64,000 nucleotides of DNA from Apostichopus japonicus (GCF_037975245.1 NC_092569.1:715001-779000); one strand, 5' to 3'; positions 1 to 12,660 are shown, counted from the first letter of the stretch. A program made the numbers and translations. The notes: generated from the sequence alone by a model not told the origin.

Positions 1-1545
1 AGGGCGCCACACACCACAGGAACAATTTTGGGAAGAATTAAAAAAGTCGCGATTTTGGCCAAAATCGGACAAAATCATAAGGGTATAGCCTTATGAAATT
101 GCCAATTTTGGGCCAAAAATGAAAGTTCTCAAATCTCTTCCAGAATACGTAGAAGGGACTCCCAGCACCCAGTTAGACGCTTCTGTCGGGTCAAAAGTGG
201 CATTCGACGAAGTTTTTGTCATTTAAATCAGATATGAAATGACGTCAAGATATGGTTATTAAATTTCATTTTCCACCAAAATATAAGTGTTTATACCACT
301 CTTGTCACCTGGAAAGGTATCCAAAGGGCGCCACACATCACAGGAACAATTTTGGGAAGAATTAAAAAAGTCGCGATTTTGGCCAAAATCGGACAAAATC
401 ATAAGGGTATAGCCTTATGAAATTGCCAATTTTGGGCCAAAAATGAAAGTTCTCAAATCTCTTCCAGAATACGTAGAAGGGACTCCCAGCACCCAGTTAG
501 ACGCTTCTGTCGGGTCAAAAGTGGCATTCGACGAAGTTTTTGTCATTTAAATTAGATATGAAATGACGTCAAGATATGGTTATTAAATTTCATTTTCCAC
601 CAAAATATAAGTGTTTATACCACTCTTGTCACCTGGAAAGGTATCCAAAGGGCGCCACACATCACAGGAACAATTTTGGGAAGAATTAAAAAAGTCGCGA
701 TTTTGGCCAAAATCGGACAAAATCATAAGGGTATAGCCTTATGAAATTGGCAATTTTGGGCCAAAAATGAAAGTTCTCAAATCTCTTCCAGAATACGTAG
801 AAGGGACTCCCAGCACCCAGTAGACGCTTCTGTCGGGTCAAAAGTGGCATTCGACGAAGTTTTTGTCATTTAAATTAGATATGAAATGACGTCAAGATAT
901 GGTTATTAATATTTCCACCAAAATATAAGTGTTTATACCACTCTTGTCACCTGGAACGGCATCCAAAGGGCGCCACACACCACAGGAACAATTTTGGGAA
1001 GAATTTAAAAAGTCGCGATTTTGGCCAAAATCATAAGGGTAGAGCCTTATGAAATTGCCAATTTTGGGCCAAAAATGAAAGTTCTCAAATCTCTTCCAGA
1101 ATACGTAGAAGGGACTCCCAGCACCCAGTAGACGCTTCTGTCGGGTCAAAAGTGGCATTCGACGAAGTTTTTGTCATTTAAATTAGATATGAAATGACGT
1201 CAGATATGGTTATTAAATTTCATTTTCCACCAAAATATAAGTGTTTATACCACTCTTGTCACCTGGAAAGGTATCCAAAGGGCGCCACACATCACAGGAA
1301 CAGTTTTGGGAAGAATTTAAAAAGTCCCGATTTTGGCCAAAATCGGACAAAATCATAAGGGTATAGCCTTATGAAATTGCCAATTTTGGGCCAAAAATGA
1401 AGGGACTCCCAGCACCCAGTAGACGCTTCTGTCGGGTCAAAAGTGGCATTCGACGAAGTTTTTGGCAATTTTGGGCCTAAAATGAAAGTTCTCAAATCTT
1501 GAATTTTGAAATGACGTCAAGATAATATGGCAGCTTTCATAAAGT
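1..1545. repeat. Satellite, about 324-bp unit, 4.7 copies
   Basis: Near-identical units begin at about 1, 325, 649, 967 and 1279, each opening with AGGGCGCCACACA and containing AAAATCATAAGGGTATAGCC and GTGGCATTCGACGAAG. Spacing is 324, 324, 318 and 312, the shorter units having small internal deletions. The fifth unit is rearranged, and part of its middle recurs near 1464. Units differ by only a few bases, so the array is young or homogenised, and it probably continues left of the window. The short open frames inside it repeat with the unit and are not genes. A much more diverged relative lies at 12025-12660. Confidence 0.93.
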
Positions 1546-2867
1546 AGGGGTGCGGCCCTGGGCATCTTCCTCCAGGAAAAACTAATTTGTTAGAGGTCAA
1601 ATGAATCTTAGGAATATTTATACTATAAATTAAGGTATTTGACTAGTTCTAAACTAAAGGTTGTCCAATCACAACTTTTGAACTTGTATGTGAGGAAAGG
1701 AGTGGTCTAAGTCATCCCTGCTTGATTCTAAAATATCCCTGACTGCGCACCATTTCCTTCCGACTAACTATTTGTGTTGTAACATTTTGTTTTATTCTGT
1801 AAGAAATCGAGAGGATGCCACTCATCCTACTAATGATTTTGGACGAAAAATGGTACTTCTCAAATCATGGAGACTCCAAGGTTGGTCCGCTTGGATAAAC
1901 GTTACCGTGAAGCCATCTTTAGAGAGAAATATGAAAACATTTAGATGTAAACGACATGAAGATATTGTATTCATATTTTGCTTCACCATCATATCACAAG
2001 AGCACTCTATCCCTTTGCGTAATTTACACTCTAGTGAAAGGTTTGTCAAAATGCTTCCTAACTTTTGGTTCGTATACCACCACACCAACTTCTCGGCAAA
2101 TGTGCCCACAGTATGAACAAATATATTCACTTATTTCTTTGGAATAAATTTTCCAGATTTTCTTGGCAGTTTATTTTGCCCATTTTGTTGGGCATTATAT
2201 TCTACAATTGCTGATTAAACGTGTTTACTCAACTTAGGGCTAATTGCTACCCGACCGGTGGTATGGTGTGGTCTATGAAGTATGTGGGTATCCTGGACTC
2301 ATTGAGACAAACGAAACCAAAAGAGTAAATGTTCTGTTTTCAATGAGTGTTTTATTAAGACATTTACATAGAAAGCGTGAACGGATTTATTTAAAGTGAG
2401 GAGCGTTTGTTTTGAAGGGAACATTTAAACAACTTCGTGAAAGTTGTAAGCAAAATATCACCCATCATTTCACAACTGAACCTCCAGTAATTTGAGCAAC
2501 TCTTTACGAATGAACTATTGAAGGAAATCATTAAGTTACAGTATCTGATGGTTTTAATTATGTTCTTTGAGGTTGCCAGTGATGATAAAGAGCAACCATT
2601 TTGCGACATAAACTTTAATCAACCACAATAGTTTGTAGCATACTACAAAACCAATACTCTGTTTTACCTAAGGGCATAAATTATCATTGATATTCTTAAC
2701 CAAACAAGTATGATTAGATCTCAAACTATTAACACAACCGCAAATGATGTCAATAAACTTGAGGCATATAAAAGGGTAAAAATCCAGGAATATTCACTTT
2801 CAATTCACTAAATTAGAACACTACTCCTTTAAGTACAGAAGCTATAAATGGGGTACATCAATAGTAT
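1546..2867. other. Intergenic, nothing recognised
   Basis: AT-rich sequence following the satellite. Open frames up to 114 codons on both strands near 1772-2130 overlap each other, show no family resemblance and lack splice-flanked structure, so I do not call them. Confidence 0.5.
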
Positions 2868-3768
2868 GGTAACACTGTTCTGGTCACTTTATAGCCCCCA
2901 AAGCCTGGAATGAGCTGAGACCACAACTCTTTATGATACCAAGACCAGACACCTCACTTTGTATACACTCCCATTGAAGCCTTACATTATAAGTTGGTAC
3001 TCGATATCCACTACATAATGAGACTTTAACATAAGTTAACAGCTGTGGTAAGTGTGCTCTGGGGAATTGGCTTCCATTCAATTAATACAAATGCTTGCTT
3101 TGGTTTATACCCCTCCCTTAGCAGACCAACAAGACAATATGTTGTTAAAATTTTTCTTCCAGTTTTATGCTAAACAAATGTAACGCATTCATTCTGCGAA
3201 TTCATCCATGCCATTGGAGGTTGGTAAACTTTACATACCCTGTGGGTAAACTAGCTACCCAAACCAATCCAAGGTCAACAAGATAGGTTGAAAAATAAAG
3301 AAAACAAAACATGAGTCATCAATGTGAAGCCATGACATCACACCTGCTTGCTTCATGTTCACTTCTGGTGTAAAATGTGACCATTTCAGCAGCTAATATC
3401 TCGAGAACAGAACTTAGGGGTATTGAATGAAAGTTCCACCAGAATGCTTAACTTAAGTTCCTCTTTAACATATCAAAAGTAAATTTGGGTCTAGACTATT
3501 CTTTTCAGCCCCCACCCCCTCCCCAATCTATAACTGAAGCAAATCTAAAGTAGGGTAACACTGTTCTGATCACATTGTCGCCACAAAAGCTCGGACAGAG
3601 CTGAGACCACAACTCTTACGAAACCAAGACCTTAAACCTCACTTTGTATGAACTCCCATGCAGTTGGTACTTGAAATCAAGTACATAATGAGACTAAAAG
3701 AATAAGTTAACAGCTGGAGGATGGGCTTCAGTCCAATTATTGCAAATGCTTGCTTCGGTTTATACCGC
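2868..3768. repeat. Diverged direct duplication, about 230 bp
   Basis: The block at about 2868-3112 (GGTAACACTGTTCTGGTCAC, then GAGCTGAGACCACAACTCTT, ending at GCTTGCTTTGGTTTATACC) recurs at about 3552-3768 in the same order and orientation with many substitutions and small indels. The copies start about 685 bp apart. They are an old segmental duplication or two copies of one dispersed repeat. No terminal repeats or coding capacity were seen. Confidence 0.8.
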
Positions 3769-6700
3769 TCCTAGCCGAGTGCCAGAACAGAAGGTTGTCG
3801 ATGGTCTTCTTTTGAAATTTTGCCATAATACTCTGCCAAACTGGTACAACCTGAAATTGGAAGAAACAGGGAAAATTATTTCATCTTTCAAAAACACCAT
3901 TAAAGAGGACATTATAATGAAGGTGGAAAAAAACCCATGATAATCCTTTAAGAAGTGGGTCTAAATGTGGAAAAGAATCATCAGTTAAAATGAGAAAAAA
4001 GAAAATCCTAAAAATTTGGTTTACAGGAAGGTGAACTGGAACGACATTAGTGCAATAGTTTATAGGGTCAATAGTGTATATATATACCATTGAAATGAAT
4101 GTTCTTTAATAATTACTTCAATGGATATATGCTATCCATAATTTATCATACAAATACTTCATGTAGGTTACTTTAGTTGTTCTAACCTGAGGCATAGGTT
4201 CAGTTTAATGGTTTACGTGGTTAAATATATGTTTTACACTTTTTCAATTATCTGCATCAATATAACCATGAACAAAAGCTTCAAAACTTATCTGTGGAAC
4301 AGTCACTGTTACAGTTCACTTTCACATAAGGAGAATGATGTAATGATAATGAGGTTGGCAAAGAATGGAAGGAAATCTGTTACTAAAAGCATCCTCTTTT
4401 ATTACTGTGTAATCCACTGTAGTGAAGCAGACCTTGAATGTTTTCTCAACTTATCAGACTGAAGGATGATTTGGGGGTTTAGAAACTATCACCAAAAACT
4501 CCTACCCATTCACCCAGTTATGTCATCACTGCGTATGTGATGCCACTGCTGTTTGAGTTATATTAAATATGTTTGGATCTAATATTGAATCATTACCATT
4601 GCACACTGCCCAGATAATATTCCACTTTACTGCAAATGAAAAAAACAACAGTATAACTCACAGGATGGAAATCAATAACAGCATGCACTGAATCCAGCAG
4701 GGTACACTTGTCTTTCTTTTAACTTCAGAAATGGATCAGAACTGGCAAAAAGTGAAATGCAAGGTTCCTTTTCTCAGCTGAAAGAAAGGCAAAAATATAA
4801 TACCAAGATATAAATTCAATAAGTTTCAGTGAATCAAGCCATGTTGAAAAAACTATGCTATTCATGTTTCCTTTGTTGATATCCTGAACTGTTATAAAAA
4901 AGGAAAAAAGAATGGTAGACTCTTCAGAACTCAGTTACAAGACAGGTTAAACGTTAGGTCAAGAAGATGCTATCGTTGTGCCATACCCCCTCATGACACT
5001 CTGTACTTAACCCCATAACATACACTGTAATGTATGTTTTTCAAGAATTTTTTTGTGTCAAACAATTCTCCATGAGTCTTGCAAACAATATTCGAAAGCA
5101 ACTTGTTATCTTTTGGTAACAGACAGACTTTGCAAACCACAATACAAAATAATTAAAGCACTTGAAAGCATTATTAAGTCCTGTACAGTACTTACTCTCT
5201 CCCACCTTACTAGATTATCCCCATAAACTATATATACATATCTGTAGAAAAATAATCTACCTGTAGAAAGATTCAGAGGTCTTCCAGGTTGAACTCTTCT
5301 TCAACCACATTTCATCTTATCAGCTAAGAGGATAACATCTTCTGCTAGTTCATCCCATTTCCCAGCATCTTTGGGACAGCTCGTGGCACAAGTACTTCAA
5401 AATCCTGGTCAATCTATGAAAAAAAAGCAGAATCCTTTAGTTGGCTGATGTTGGGGAGATACCAATGTGACTTTACGACAAAAATGTTGCAAATGGACAA
5501 CTAGCAAAGAATGTTGGATTATTGACCATGTAACTCAATAATAAATAGTGCACACAAAACATAGCAGGACTATGTGGGCAAGTTTTCCTATTGAAGGATA
5601 GCACTCCATGCTGCTTACCTCAAGTCACGGTGTCTGTGGATATGAAGCCTACAATGAGATCTGTACATTATGTCAACATAACCCCTACATAGCCTATGCA
5701 TTCAGCTGTTGCGTGTAGCTATGTACCAATTCTAAAAAAACCTAGACACTGGTTCAGAGTAGCCATTGAAAATAACTGTGGGTTTTCAGTGCCACTAAAC
5801 CAAGCATGAGTGTCACTGTTACTATGCTTAGGGGCCTTCCAAACTATAATGCTCGAAATTAAACAAATAACATGTTTGATATATCTTTTTTACCAATATG
5901 AATGGCAGGACTTCAAAGTTAAGTTAAATTATGGGTTAATGAATCATCACACTCACAGTCATTACTAGGCTAACAGGGGGGGGGGGGGTTGTGTCATTCT
6001 GCCATAGGTATTTTTTACCATAGAAAAAGTGCTCTAACCCACGTAGTAAAAGTGACTTTCCGCCATGGTAGTAAAGCACTTTCGCTATGGCGGAAAGAGC
6101 ACACTATTGTGGGTAAGGGTAACATTAGTAAGTAGGTTAGAAATTTTATACAAATATTTAATCGACAATCAGAATAGGTCTTTCTAATAAACATTCAGCC
6201 TTATTTAATTCATTCAACTAACAAATCAAATTGAAGTCAGTGTATTGACTCTTACCAACTTTACACTAAAAAATGTGTATCAATTCCCCAATCTAACATG
6301 TCTTTACTACGATTCAGTCATGTTAAGGAACCGTCACATTTGAAGACGGTGTACCTATCATTATATACATATGGCGGAATGGAACTAGATTCGCCTAACA
6401 GCACACAACGTACCTTTTTCATGCTGGTTTAGACTAGGCCTGTACAACCCAGCCTACGCCTAGCGTAGGCCCTAGTTGACCCTAGTATTACCACTGCCAC
6501 TGCGTATTACCACTGCCGTGGTCATCCTTGAACTTCAATTTGTGTAGTTTTCTACACGATGACCCTCTACAGAAGTAAAAGAACAACATCTCAAACTTAC
6601 TTGAGTCATAAATTTGATTATACCTGCAAATATATCTAGTCCCCTGAAAATCAGTCGTAACATAACAATCAAGCTTTCTTCTATGGCAGTTTGTCACTTT

Positions 6701-6843
6701 GTTGTTGTTGTTGTTAAACTGCTTCGGGGACAGTGATTGCGCAATAGATCCATGGTTACTCAGAGCCGTATCTACGGCTCTGATGTTACACAGCCTCCTG
6801 ATTATTTTGTGAAATACGTAATGGCACTTGTAAGCTTTCTAAG
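3769..6843. other. Intergenic, nothing recognised
   Basis: No coding exon recognised. It contains a poly-G run near 5977 and a small inverted repeat at 6056-6096 (CTTTCCGCCATGG pairing with CTATGGCGGAAAG). Open frames here are under 90 codons with no family signal. Confidence 0.5.
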
Positions 6844-6990
6844 ACTCCGAAATAAAAGAATACTACCACGAAGGGTCACTCATTAACCAAAAGCCCCCCT
6901 AGCTCGCTTCTGGTCCCCCTCATAGGTTTTTCTCTGGGTGTAACACGGCATCAAGGAAGGCACTGGCATGTGGGTATAATATAATCCATC
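6844..6990 (-). repeat. Partial copy of the SINE at 7790-8108
   Basis: This stretch (AGAATACTACCACGAAGGGT, CTAGCTCGCTTCTGG, AAGGAAGGCACTGGCATG) matches the left part of the element at 7790-8108 in the same orientation, with substitutions and a deletion. It lacks the tRNA-like promoter end and is a truncated copy. Confidence 0.65.
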
Positions 6991-7329
6991 TTGTTTCTGG
7001 TATGAAAGTCATGGTGTGTTTGGTAAAAACATTCGCAATTGACAGAGTTTGGCAACAAGCTATTTGAAACCATTTAGACATAAGTATAGCAGTATGATAA
7101 TCAACGATATCTCCAAATCTGAGATGCGGAATGTTTTGAAAATGGGGTTAGTGCTAAATAATACTCGTTGGCAATGGAACGAACAATTCTATTCTGAATA
7201 AAATGAATGTTATTTGTGAGGGTAGAAACAGCATACCCAAACAGGTACAATATGTAGTAAAGGGGAGGAAAAGTAATATTATATAAGGTAATCAGTAACC
7301 CAATGGGAAGAATCCTTTTCAGTCTTTAA

Positions 7330-7790
7330 ATAATAGACTCCGTAATAAAAGAATTTTACCACAAAGGGTCACATATTCAGTGGACCGTTATGGGCTGCAC
7401 ACATTTTTCATGCATTGCCGCAAAAGATTGGGACAAACTAGATCAAAGAGTAAAATCAGCAAGAAATCTTAACGCCTAGTATCTGATAAAGTTTAGGTCT
7501 ACTTCACTTTACTTTTACCAAATTTCTTAATTTTCTTTACTCTGTTACACGTTTTAACTATTTTATTAACCAGTTAGGTTACATCATATTTTGTTTTTTA
7601 ATTTTGTACTTATGACTTATTAAATGTTCATACATTTTATATTATTATATGTCTTATTAGAGGGAAGATCGTGGAAGATTAGCTATTGCTAAACGAGCTA
7701 TCCTCTTAAAATAAATACCCACAGTGGGACCGGTCGACCTTAGAACGGCCAGAAGCCGTTAAAGTAAAGTTTTAAAAAAGATGAAAAAAT
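7330..7790 (+). mobile_element. LINE 3' end fragment (RT C-terminus plus tail)
   Basis: A plus-strand frame at about 7340-7480 reads FSCIAAKDWDKLDQRVKSA followed by RNLNA and a stop. This resembles the end of CR1/L2/jockey-type reverse transcriptases, where a conserved W(N/D)xL sits shortly before the stop. Beyond it is an AT-rich tail ending with AGCTATTGCTAAACGAGCTA, a CTCTTAAAATAAA string and an A-rich run, as in LINE 3' ends. Only the 3' few hundred bases remain. The family is a judgement by eye. Confidence 0.55.
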
Positions 7791-8108
7791 AAAAATAAAA
7801 AAAAACAAGAGAATACTACCGACGCAGGGCCACGCATTCAATGGTCATTATGGGCTGCACACATGCCTCAAGAGGCATGTGCCACCGAAAGCCACCTAGC
7901 TCGCTTCTGGCCGTTCAAGGTCGACCGGTCCCGCTATGGGCATTCTCCGGGTCCGAGACGTAAAGGAAGGCGCTGGTATGGGTCCTTAAGCCACACCTTT
8001 TTTGCACCCTGTCGGAACATCACTGCCCCGAGCTGGTCTCGAACCCTAACGCATTTTAACAGAAATCCGCAGGTTTATGCCTTGACAACTGCGTCAAACT
8101 CCTGAGCG
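7790..8108 (-). mobile_element. tRNA-derived SINE
   Basis: Read on the minus strand, a tRNA-like head (A-box-like GCAGTTGTCAAGG near 8095, B box GGGTTCGAGACC at 8046-8035) is followed by a body and a T/A-rich end at about 7790. A 40-bp part of the body (7906-7950) is the inverted match of the LINE tail at 7724-7760, so the SINE and the LINE tail share sequence, as SINEs often do with their partner LINE. It is not a working tRNA gene, since the cloverleaf does not close. Confidence 0.6.
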
Positions 8109-8182
8109 CTGATAAAGCAGAGTCAGAAATAATACTTAAAGATGCTAACCCGAGTAAAAGATGATTAATGCAAAAAGAAGTT

Positions 8183-8253
8183 CTTCGTGTGGTATTCGAA
8201 CTCGGAACATTCAGCTTGTAGTTCACCCGTTCATCCACTAAGCTATTTGCCGG
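8183..8253 (-). repeat. tRNA-like sequence (SINE head or tRNA pseudogene)
   Basis: The minus strand has a good A box (TAGCTTAGTGGA, 8245-8234) and B box (GAGTTCGAATACC, 8203-8191) at about the distance found in tRNA genes, but I cannot fold convincing acceptor and T stems. It is best read as the promoter end of another tRNA-derived SINE running down to about 8110. A decayed tRNA is the alternative. Confidence 0.5.
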
Positions 8254-8552
8254 GATTGAAAATGTGTGTGTTTGACTTCAGTTTGAAATCACGTTATTTC
8301 GGCTGCAGCACACTATGAATATTCAATCTTCAATATCATGCCTAAGTCACCATAGCAACGAATACGCAACAACTTCTGAATGATAGACTGGCATAATTAT
8401 TCATCTTAATTTGTGGATTGATATTGTTGAGTCCATTTTGACAGCTGCTGAATTGAAAAGAGAGATTACTACAAACTAACGCTGGTGGCATTTGGCATAC
8501 AATTAAAAGAATTTCCGTCCTATGCATCAGTACGCTTCAAAGATTCTCCGCG

Positions 8553-8661
8553 AACAACCCTAAGCTCCTGGTGTAGAAAATGGCGAGTGAAAATTAGTCC
8601 AAATAAATCTAAGCTTGTAATCTTTAAGTACCCTGATTCTAATGACTCGCCCGAGGACTAA
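8553..8661 (+). mobile_element. LINE reverse transcriptase fragment
   Basis: The plus-strand frame reads SSWCRKWRVKISPNKSKLVI and then FKYPDS before a stop. This fits the W..KW.(I/V)..N..K(S/T) stretch downstream of the catalytic YADD box in CR1/jockey/L2 reverse transcriptases. The YADD box itself is not visible upstream, so this is a short dead fragment. It sits about 1 kb from the LINE 3' end at 7330-7790, but I cannot show that they came from one copy. Confidence 0.5.
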
Positions 8662-9187
8662 AGTATCATTAATCTTTTCAAAACTCCTAGTTTCATTGCC
8701 CCCAGTAAGCTCATTGCAGCAAACTTCTTAGTGCCTACCAACTAATTATTTCAAACCAAATATCCTTAAAACCACCCTCCTTCTTAACCCCATAATTCTA
8801 TGCCATTTTCCTTAAATACTTAGTTCATATAACCTACGCAGAATAGATCCCTAGATCCATTACGGTTTTGTTTTTAAATTCGGAGGAGGCTTCAGCCCTG
8901 GCAGAGATCGAGATGGGGCCCATTGCTTAGGAACCTGGTGGCTAGAGGACTTGTGAGTCAAACCCCAGAGGAATTGTCCTCCTCTGGGGAACAGCCCAGT
9001 CACGGGAAAATTTTTCTTTTTTCATTTTCTTAGCGTAAGGGTACTTCCCGGCAGTGAGGGTTTGCCAGGTTTGGGGGAACTTCCCATTATTTTTACCTAA
9101 GTAGTTTCCATTACTCATTTAAAGCTTCCAAATGTTACACCGGGGCGGGCCACTGAACTATTACCATTGAGGAGCTTTTATCAGACT
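8662..9187. other. Intergenic repeat debris
   Basis: The region continues LINE-like low-complexity sequence, then a GC-richer stretch (8890-9080). I recognise no gene and cannot assign the repeat. Confidence 0.4.
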
Positions 9188-10992
9188 AGAGAAGAGAGAA
9201 CAGGAAAAACTTGGTGTAACAGTGCATAATGGCAATTTTGCAATCAGTTTATTTCAACATGTCAGCTCAATAACAGGAACATATGAAATATTAACTCGCC
9301 CTCCTTAGATATCTTAATTCTTTGGGATCTGACTTACTCAAAATCTAAATCCAGGACTTTTAGGTGATTCCACCTAGTTTTACAGTTCAGCAGAACTAAA
9401 TTATTACATATATACTTTTCCCTACCATCAAGGAAATATGCATTACCTCACCGGGGTCTTAACACACACTCAGAATGATTCAATTGAACTATATGCACTA
9501 GTAATACCATCGTAGCTGACGACACAATTCAGGGGATTCCCCTAATGACGACATCAATCGTGACGTCACTTCACAGTGACCACGAGGCCATGGCCGCCAC
9601 GATCATACAGCCATGGCCTACACTTTTATCACGTACGAACAAATGCTGCACACAAACACCTTCCAAACGGTCACTCCTGCGTCATACCAAAACTCTAAAA
9701 TAACATAATTAATCAACATCAACTTTAACTAATGATAACAACTGTAATGCTTCATCCTATATCCATTTTTCCCAGTAATATAGCTTACAATTCCTGACGG
9801 AAAATAACCTGTCAGCTTTGTTAACACTGCGATCCCCATGTATAGTCAAGGCTTCATAATTGACGCACCCCGTAATTGACGCACCTTCAATTATTACTAG
9901 CAACGATACAGCAGGCCACCTAAACTTTTTGCAGTCAAGCAGAATTACATATTTCATGAGTTGGAATCCATTTCAGATATTTGCTGACCAAATTGTGGTA
10001 TTTTTTAAGCTTTTAACATCCTCCCCCCAGTTTTGCACATTTTTTGGGCATTTGGAAATCTTACATCCTAAAAATATCCAACATTACCTCAATATGATAA
10101 CACTACTCTCTGGGACCTGACCTGTCTGAGCTTAGAGGCTCAGAGCATAGCAAACAGTATCTAAAGTCAATGGATGTATACTAAGGCCTACACTACAGTT
10201 AGCTTATCGACGAATGTGTCAATTTAGGGGGGAAAAAAAAAAAAGAATTTGACACGTCAGACATTTTGTGGTCAAATTCTGCTCAATTGTACGGTGCATA
10301 AGCACAGAACCTTAAATATTTTGAGATCATAACATTTCTGAGGAACTTCACATATGAAAAACACATACAGTTGAGTGATTTGGATTTTTCCTTGATAGAC
10401 ATCGTTGATCAAATCCTTAAGTGCGTCAATTATGAGCCCACCATGCTACTCTATGGTAGTTATCACGCTACGTTAGCATGCACACACACACAGTATACTA
10501 ATAACCTAACGCGTCATACCAAAACTCTAAAATAACATAATTAATCAATATCAACTTTAATTAATGATAACAACTGTAATGCTTCATCCTATATCCATTT
10601 TCCCAGTAAAATAGCTTACAATTCCTGACGGAAAATAACCTGTCAGCTTTGTTAACACTGCGATCCCCATGTACTCTATGGTAGTTATCACGCTACGTTA
10701 ACATGCACACACACAGTATACTAATAACCTAACGGGCATGAGCTTACGCATGCACTACGATACATAATTATAACTTTCACAAATAATACAGTTTATTCCT
10801 TACTAATTTGCTACTTAACAACAGGTCATCCACACATAAACCAATATATTTAAGACCTCTAAACATTTATGATGGGCTTAGTAGTACTTGATTTAGCCAA
10901 AAGGTAGGATTTAAAGACCATTTCACCTGGAGAAGAGAGAACAGGAAAAACTTGGTGTAACACTTCAACAGTGCATAATGGCAATTTTGCAA
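9188..10992. repeat. Nested direct repeats
   Basis: Three pairs interlock. A 55-bp sequence starting GAGAAGAGAGAACAGGAAAA occurs at about 9188-9243 and 10931-10992, the second copy with an 8-bp insertion. A 165-bp block (CATACCAAAACTCTAAAATA to CACTGCGATCCCCATGTA) occurs at about 9681-9842 and 10512-10674. A 60-bp block (TACTCTATGGTAGTTATCAC with a CA repeat) occurs at about 10447-10511 and 10673-10733. Copies are nearly identical. No transposase frame was seen, so these are recent local duplications or a composite non-autonomous element. Confidence 0.75.
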
Positions 10993-11314
10993 GTCTCTGC
11001 ATGGGTGTTCCATGCTATGGACCGCCAAATGCGCATTAAATATGAAATTTTGGTGTGGTCCCAAATTTCAACCCGTTACACAAAGTATGTGTGCTGCTTG
11101 TTTTCCTCTTCATTCGTTTCTTTAAACTGCTATTGTCTTTTTTTCCCTTAATTTTCTAATTTGCCCGTAGGAGCCGCACGGCTCGAACAGGAATTTCACA
11201 GACTGACCATGTAACGCTCGGTGCCTTTACGTAATACACACATATCGTTATGCTGGCAGTGTTTTCTTTGTGGATTTAAATGGAAACGATTACCAAACTG
11301 TATGACACTACGTA

Positions 11315-11960
11315 CAGGGGCGTAGCGAAGGTTTTTTTGTTGGGGGGGGGGGGTGTGGAGAATTTAATTTGCCGACGGATCTGGAAGTGGTGACTGAAAT
11401 GGGGGAGGGGTCTAAGGGGTGGGGTGTCCCCCTCCCCTTTGGAAAATTTTTAGTTTTGAAACGTCCTTAGATGCAATCTGGTGCATATTTTAAGTCAAAT
11501 TTGATTTGCCGACGGATCTGGAAGTGGTGACTGAAATGGGGGAGGGGTCTAAGGGGTGGGGTGTCCCCCTCCCCTTTGGAAAATTTTTAATTTTGAAACG
11601 TCCTTAGATGCAATCTGGTGTATATTTTAAGTCAAATTCGATTTGCCGACGGATCTGGAAGTGGTGACTGAAATGGGGGAGGGGTCTAAGGGGTGGGGGT
11701 GTCCCCCTCCCCTTTGGAAAATTTTTAGCTTTGAAACGTCCTTAGATGCAATCTGGTGCATATTTTAAGTCAAATTTGGCACGGAAGAAGCTCCCGTTCT
11801 CCTTTTCTCTATTCAGCTTTCCTTCTTTCTTCCCCTTCCGCTCTCTTCACCTTTTCTCCTTTTGCCGACAGACCAAAAATTTGCCGACAACGACCAAATT
11901 ATTGGGGGGTGTGACACCCCCCCCCACACCCCCCCCCCCCCCCCGCTCGCTACGCCCCTG
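11315..11960. mobile_element. hAT-type MITE with 8-bp target duplication
   Basis: The element begins CAGGGGCGTAGCGA and ends TCGCTACGCCCCTG as its inverted match. It is flanked on both sides by the same 8 bp, ACTACGTA (11307-11314 and 11961-11968). The 8-bp duplication and CAGxG termini are diagnostic of the hAT superfamily. It is 646 bp with no transposase, hence non-autonomous. The inside is mostly three tandem 137-bp units starting at about 11368, 11505 and 11642 (TTTGCCGACGGATCTGGAAG), then a C-rich tract. The perfect target duplication implies a fairly young insertion. Confidence 0.9.
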
Positions 11961-12024
11961 ACTACGTATCGCCGAATCTCAGCCAACAGCCAAATCCAGA
12001 GAGTTTTTTTTACTCACACACACA

Positions 12025-12660
12025 CACTCATTCAATTTGGGAAGAAATAAAAAAAAAGTCGCCATTTTGGCCAGAATCGGACAAAATCATAAGGGTATAA
12101 CCTTACAAAATTGGCAAATTTGGGCCAAAACTGAATGTTACAAATTTGTGTCAGGATACGTAGAAGAGACTCCCAGTAGACACTGCTCTCGAGACAAAAG
12201 TGGCATTCGACGAAGTTTTAGTCATTTAAATTCGATATGATATGACGTCGAGATATGTTTTTTGGAGAGTAATAAAAACGACACCAGTTTGGCCAGAAAT
12301 TAAAAAATTCATAAGCCTTACCAAAAATGTTTTTTCGACCTTTAATTTTTTATTTGGATTCCCAAAGCCCATAATAGTACCCTCCTGAAGTAAAAATGGC
12401 GTTCTATGGAATTTTTATTCAGTAAAGATTGAAACAGATATTTTATATTTTGTCCTTTAGATTATGATTGACTGGCAGGTACTCAAAAAGGCTCCACGTA
12501 TGATTGTGGAGAGAAAGAAAGTCACAATTTTGGCCAAAATTTGATAAAATCACATTAGGGTTTACAGTCTTACAAACAAACAAAATGTTCAAAGAAACAA
12601 CAGTAATCAAATTTTGAATTTGGATGCTCGATTTGGCCTCAAAAGGGGCCATTTAACTAG
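12025..12660 (+). repeat. Diverged relatives of the 324-bp satellite
   Basis: 12038-12255 follows the satellite at 1-1545 in order (GGACAAAATCATAAGGGTAT, then GTGGCATTCGACGAAG, then ATGACGTC) at clearly lower identity. Fainter copies seem to follow at about 12265-12420 (TTTGGCCAGAAATT, TTCATAAGCCTTA) and 12510-12660 (TTTTGGCCAAAATTTGATAAAATCA). The age gradient suggests an old array from which the left satellite family was re-amplified, or independent dispersal. Confidence 0.7.
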
